NCBI GenBank assembly: GCA_964581455.1
Contig: CAZOOT010000001.1
Coordinates: 29,435-93,434, forward strand
Direction: 5' to 3'
Origin: VBAS01 sp964581455
GTDB taxonomy: Bacteria > Bacteroidota > Bacteroidia > Chitinophagales > Chitinophagaceae
DNA length: 64,000 nucleotides
In this document: in pieces, positions 62,181-64,000 of the stretch
How positions within the stretch are numbered: position 1 is the stretch's first letter
Layout: each line of letters opens with the position of its first letter
The notes under the pieces: model-generated
Seen by the model: only the letters and a program-made list of their open reading frames with translations
The model's database searches: none
Told to the model about the DNA's origin: nothing
Made by a program: the position numbers and the translations under genes

Positions 62181-62696
62181 TTAACCTGGCATTACAACAG
62201 AGTCAATAACATGAATTACTCCATTACTGCCTTTCAGGTCAGCCATAATTACAAAAGATGTACTGCCATTTTCATCCGTTAATTTTACTTTTCCGTTTTC
62301 AACAGAAGCTTTAAGTTTTCCGCCGCTGACAGTAGTCAGAGTTACCGATCCATTTCCTTTCTTAATTGCAGCCATTACAGCAGTAGCATCCAGGTTTCCG
62401 GATACAACATGGTAAGTAAGAATTTTTGAAAGTGTTGCTTTGTTCTCAGATTTCAGAAGACTTTCTACAGTATCGGTAGGTAATTTTGCAAATGCGTCAT
62501 TTACTGGCGCAAAAACTGTAAACGGCCCATCACTTTTTAGGGTAGTTACAAGTTCAGCGGCTTTGACGGCTGCAACTAAAGTAGTATGTGCTTCAGAACT
62601 GATTGCAATATCTACGATGTCTTTTTTTTGTGCTGTAACTACAGTTGTTGCAAATAACGAAAGAATTACAAAAGCCGATTTGAAAAGAGGTTTCAT
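62181..62696 (-). CDS. Fasciclin (FAS1) domain protein, exported
   Basis: This 171-residue protein has a signal peptide (SAFVILSLFATTVVTAQ) and a single FAS1 domain. The conserved H1 segment is TVFAPVNDAFAKLP (about 60-73), the ILTYHVVSGNLDATAVM segment is near 92-108, and the C-terminal H2 segment is GSNGVIHVIDSVVMPG. FAS1 domains mediate adhesion or ligand binding. A single-domain periplasmic or surface protein, common in Bacteroidota. Confidence 0.92.
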   Translation of the reverse strand: MKPLFKSAFVILSLFATTVVTAQKKDIVDIAISSEAHTTLVAAVKAAELVTTLKSDGPFTVFAPVNDAFAKLPTDTVESLLKSENKATLSKILTYHVVSGNLDATAVMAAIKKGNGSVTLTTVSGGKLKASVENGKVKLTDENGSTSFVIMADLKGSNGVIHVIDSVVMPG

Positions 62697-62926
62697 AATT
62701 GTTTAAATATATTGATTTATAATTAAACAAAAAGAATTTGTTTTAACTTAGTATCCAAATAATGTTTAAATAAATATGTTAAAATATAAACAATATAAAA
62801 TTATAAAAATTCTAAAATCATGATAGGCAGTTATTTAGGTATAATGTCGTTTAACTTTTCTGTTGATTTAGTGAGTCTAAATAATTTTGTTTGCAGATAA
62901 GAAAAGAGATGGAGTTAAATAGTTTT

Positions 62927-63271
62927 CTACTTTAAAAGTGTATTTGCAACTATTATATATAAACAAATTAGTAGGAGTAGGAACGATGGTATAAATTTCT
63001 TCAATCTATTTTTTATTGAAAAATGAGCTGCTTGAGCACAGATCATTAAAAAAGCCATTAAAGAGGCTGGGAAAAGTATCAAAGGGGGAAACCAAATGCC
63101 CGCCACGAGAAGAGTAGCTAATGAAATTTTTGTAGCTCCAACCAAATTTCGAACTAAATCAGATAACCCGAATTGTTTAAATTCTATTACAATATTATCA
63201 AAACGAAAAATCCAAACAAAATAAATAGATATCGCGACTATTAACTGGGAAACGATAGATAAGTTGTCCAT
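62927..63271 (-). CDS. DoxX-like small membrane protein
   Basis: This 114-residue protein has four hydrophobic segments. The middle LSDLVRNLVGATKISLATLL followed by VAGIWFPPLILFPA and LMAFLMICAQAAHF is the pattern of DoxX-like four-helix proteins, although several family positions are degenerate. It is the last of three tiny membrane-protein genes on this strand, 19 bases after the 32-residue one. Function unknown. Confidence 0.6.
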   Translation of the reverse strand: MDNLSIVSQLIVAISIYFVWIFRFDNIVIEFKQFGLSDLVRNLVGATKISLATLLVAGIWFPPLILFPASLMAFLMICAQAAHFSIKNRLKKFIPSFLLLLICLYIIVANTLLK

Positions 63272-63290
63272 TTCATTAGCTTTTTAGATT

Positions 63291-63389
63291 TCACTTATTC
63301 TTCCTATTGAGTTCCTGGATTGCATAAGCAAAGCCGATTCCGAATAGTAATGTAATTAAGCCTGCAAAATATGGTATGATTTCAATCAT
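63291..63389 (-). CDS. 32-residue single-helix membrane protein
   Basis: This short frame runs from ATG at 63387-63389 to TGA at 63291-63293. The product has a hydrophobic helix (IPYFAGLITLLFGIGFAYAI) and a basic tail (QELNRKNK), the positive-inside layout of a one-helix protein. Its start overlaps the end of the preceding gene by eight bases, suggesting coupled translation. It is too short for usual gene finders. The function is unknown, perhaps a subunit stabiliser for its neighbours. Confidence 0.5.
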   Translation of the reverse strand: MIEIIPYFAGLITLLFGIGFAYAIQELNRKNK

Positions 63390-63567
63390 TTTTTGAGTTG
63401 TTTAAAATTTTTAAATAAATACCAAAACAAAGAATGCTTGGAACCCATAAGCCGACAAAAATGGCTGCGTTTTCATCTCCATTAAAAAACAATACCTCTG
63501 AAAATATCAGGGATAGAAAAGCGGCAAGCATCAGAAGTCTATCCGCTATTGTAAATTTTTTGAACAT
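63382..63567 (-). CDS. 61-residue two-helix membrane protein
   Basis: This small protein has two hydrophobic segments, LLMLAAFLSLIFSEVLFF and AAIFVGLWVPSILCFGIYLK, separated by NGDENA, with basic ends. No family is recognised. It is first of the three-gene small membrane protein set (61, 32 and 114 residues) between the photolyase and fasciclin genes, 89 bases after the photolyase stop. Confidence 0.6.
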   Translation of the reverse strand: MFKKFTIADRLLMLAAFLSLIFSEVLFFNGDENAAIFVGLWVPSILCFGIYLKILNNSKND

Positions 63568-63656
63568 TATTATTAGTTTTTAAGTTTTAAAGTGAAAATT
63601 AAATTTAGTTTAATATGTTTCAACAAAAAAAATAATTATATATGAAAACAGGTTAT

Positions 63657-64000
63657 TTAATTTTTAAACGCCATTTTAAATTTTTTGAGTACTCTTTCAC
63701 GGGCAATTTTATGGTCCACTATGGGTTCCAGGTAATCCGGAAAAAAATTATTGATCCATTTTTTTATATAGATAAACTCAGGGTCAAATTTTTTTGCCTG
63801 TTCATATGGATTAAATATTCTAAAGTATGGGGCGGCGTCACAACCGCTTCCTGCTGCCCATTGCCAGTTTCCGTTATTGGATGAAAGCTCATAATCCAAA
63901 AGCTTTTCAGCAAAGTAAGCTTCACCCCATCTCCAGTCAATTAATAAATGTTTGGTAAGAAAACTGGCGGAAACCATCCGAACCCTATTGTGCATAAAAC
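63657..64000 (-). CDS. phrB: Deoxyribodipyrimidine photolyase, C-terminal end (partial)
   Basis: The frame is open to the window edge. The visible 114 residues are the end of the FAD-binding domain of a class I photolyase/cryptochrome. FMHNRVRMVSASFLTK is the universally conserved helix, then DWRWGEAYFAEKLLDYE, SNNGNWQWAAGSGCDAAPYF with the Trp residues used in electron transfer, and RIFNPYEQAKKFDPEFIYIK. The enzyme repairs UV-induced pyrimidine dimers using blue light. The ATG at 63995 is internal, not the start. Confidence 0.93.
   Translation of the reverse strand, partial: FMHNRVRMVSASFLTKHLLIDWRWGEAYFAEKLLDYELSSNNGNWQWAAGSGCDAAPYFRIFNPYEQAKKFDPEFIYIKKWINNFFPDYLEPIVDHKIARERVLKKFKMAFKN

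Noticed and set aside
1..64000. tRNA or rRNA genes, prophage, integrase, toxin-antitoxin or restriction system
   Set aside because: All intergenic regions and gene products were read with these in mind and nothing convincing was found. The accessory features are short repeats and secreted proteins only.

Overview
The window reads as a chromosome segment from a Bacteroidota bacterium, most likely of the Chitinophagaceae type. This is an inference from low G+C, type IX secretion (T9SS) C-terminal sorting domains of both type A and type B, TonB-dependent receptors with an N-terminal carboxypeptidase-like domain, DUF1800/DUF1501 pairs, promoters of the Bacteroidota form (TTTG, about 20 bases, TAnnTTTG), and an almost complete lack of Shine-Dalgarno sequences. 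No rRNA, tRNA, CRISPR array, prophage, transposase or recognisable defence system was seen.

Layout. 1-5.5 kb: the start of an unidentified membrane protein gene, a DUF1800/DUF1501 pair and a large T9SS type B secreted protein. 5.6-13.8 kb: two POT-family peptide transporters, purD, tryptophan 2,3-dioxygenase, a small outer-membrane barrel and an MFS transporter, with two copies of a short foldback element. 14.2-20.3 kb: the elongasome operon mreB-mreC-mreD-mrdA-rodA. 20.3-25.3 kb: a metallo-beta-lactamase-fold enzyme, an ECF sigma factor/anti-sigma/small periplasmic protein operon, an unpaired C-terminal transketolase half and galE. 25.4-35.5 kb: a phosphate-acquisition island: PiT transporter and DUF47 protein, OprP-type porin, a TonB receptor plus beta-helix lipoprotein, and a PhoR/PhoB-like two-component pair. 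The receptor promoter carries six 7-bp direct repeats at an exact 11-bp period, the geometry of a Pho box. 35.7-41 kb: a 741-residue secreted protein with a possible caspase-like C-terminus, an ABC exporter and a PqqB-like protein. 41.1-46.1 kb: ATP synthase genes atpB-E-F-H-A, with a GC-rich palindrome in every gap and a strong terminator where atpG would be expected. 46.1-50.2 kb: a second TonB receptor with a secreted partner, a membrane protein and a winged-helix regulator. 50.2-52.1 kb: a T9SS type A protein and a small barrel that share a duplicated 5' leader and a duplicated pseudoknot-capable 3' element. 52.3-64 kb: an ABC-2 transporter with a LolA-like protein, pdxA, two secreted proteins, rsmA, a hydroxyacid dehydrogenase, greA with an attenuator-like leader, a HIT protein, a fasciclin protein, three very small membrane proteins and the end of a photolyase gene.

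How the parts fit. The two best functional units are the cell-elongation operon and the phosphate island. In the island a sensor/regulator pair, a high-affinity outer-membrane entry route and an inner-membrane transporter lie together, and the regulator's probable binding array is visible upstream of the TonB receptor. The most interesting unexplained items are the Pho-like array, the duplicated RNA-like element at 50.3 and 51.5 kb, the possible clan CD protease, the palindromes in the atp operon, and the greA leader hairpin. All family assignments come from motifs read by eye; no database search was possible.
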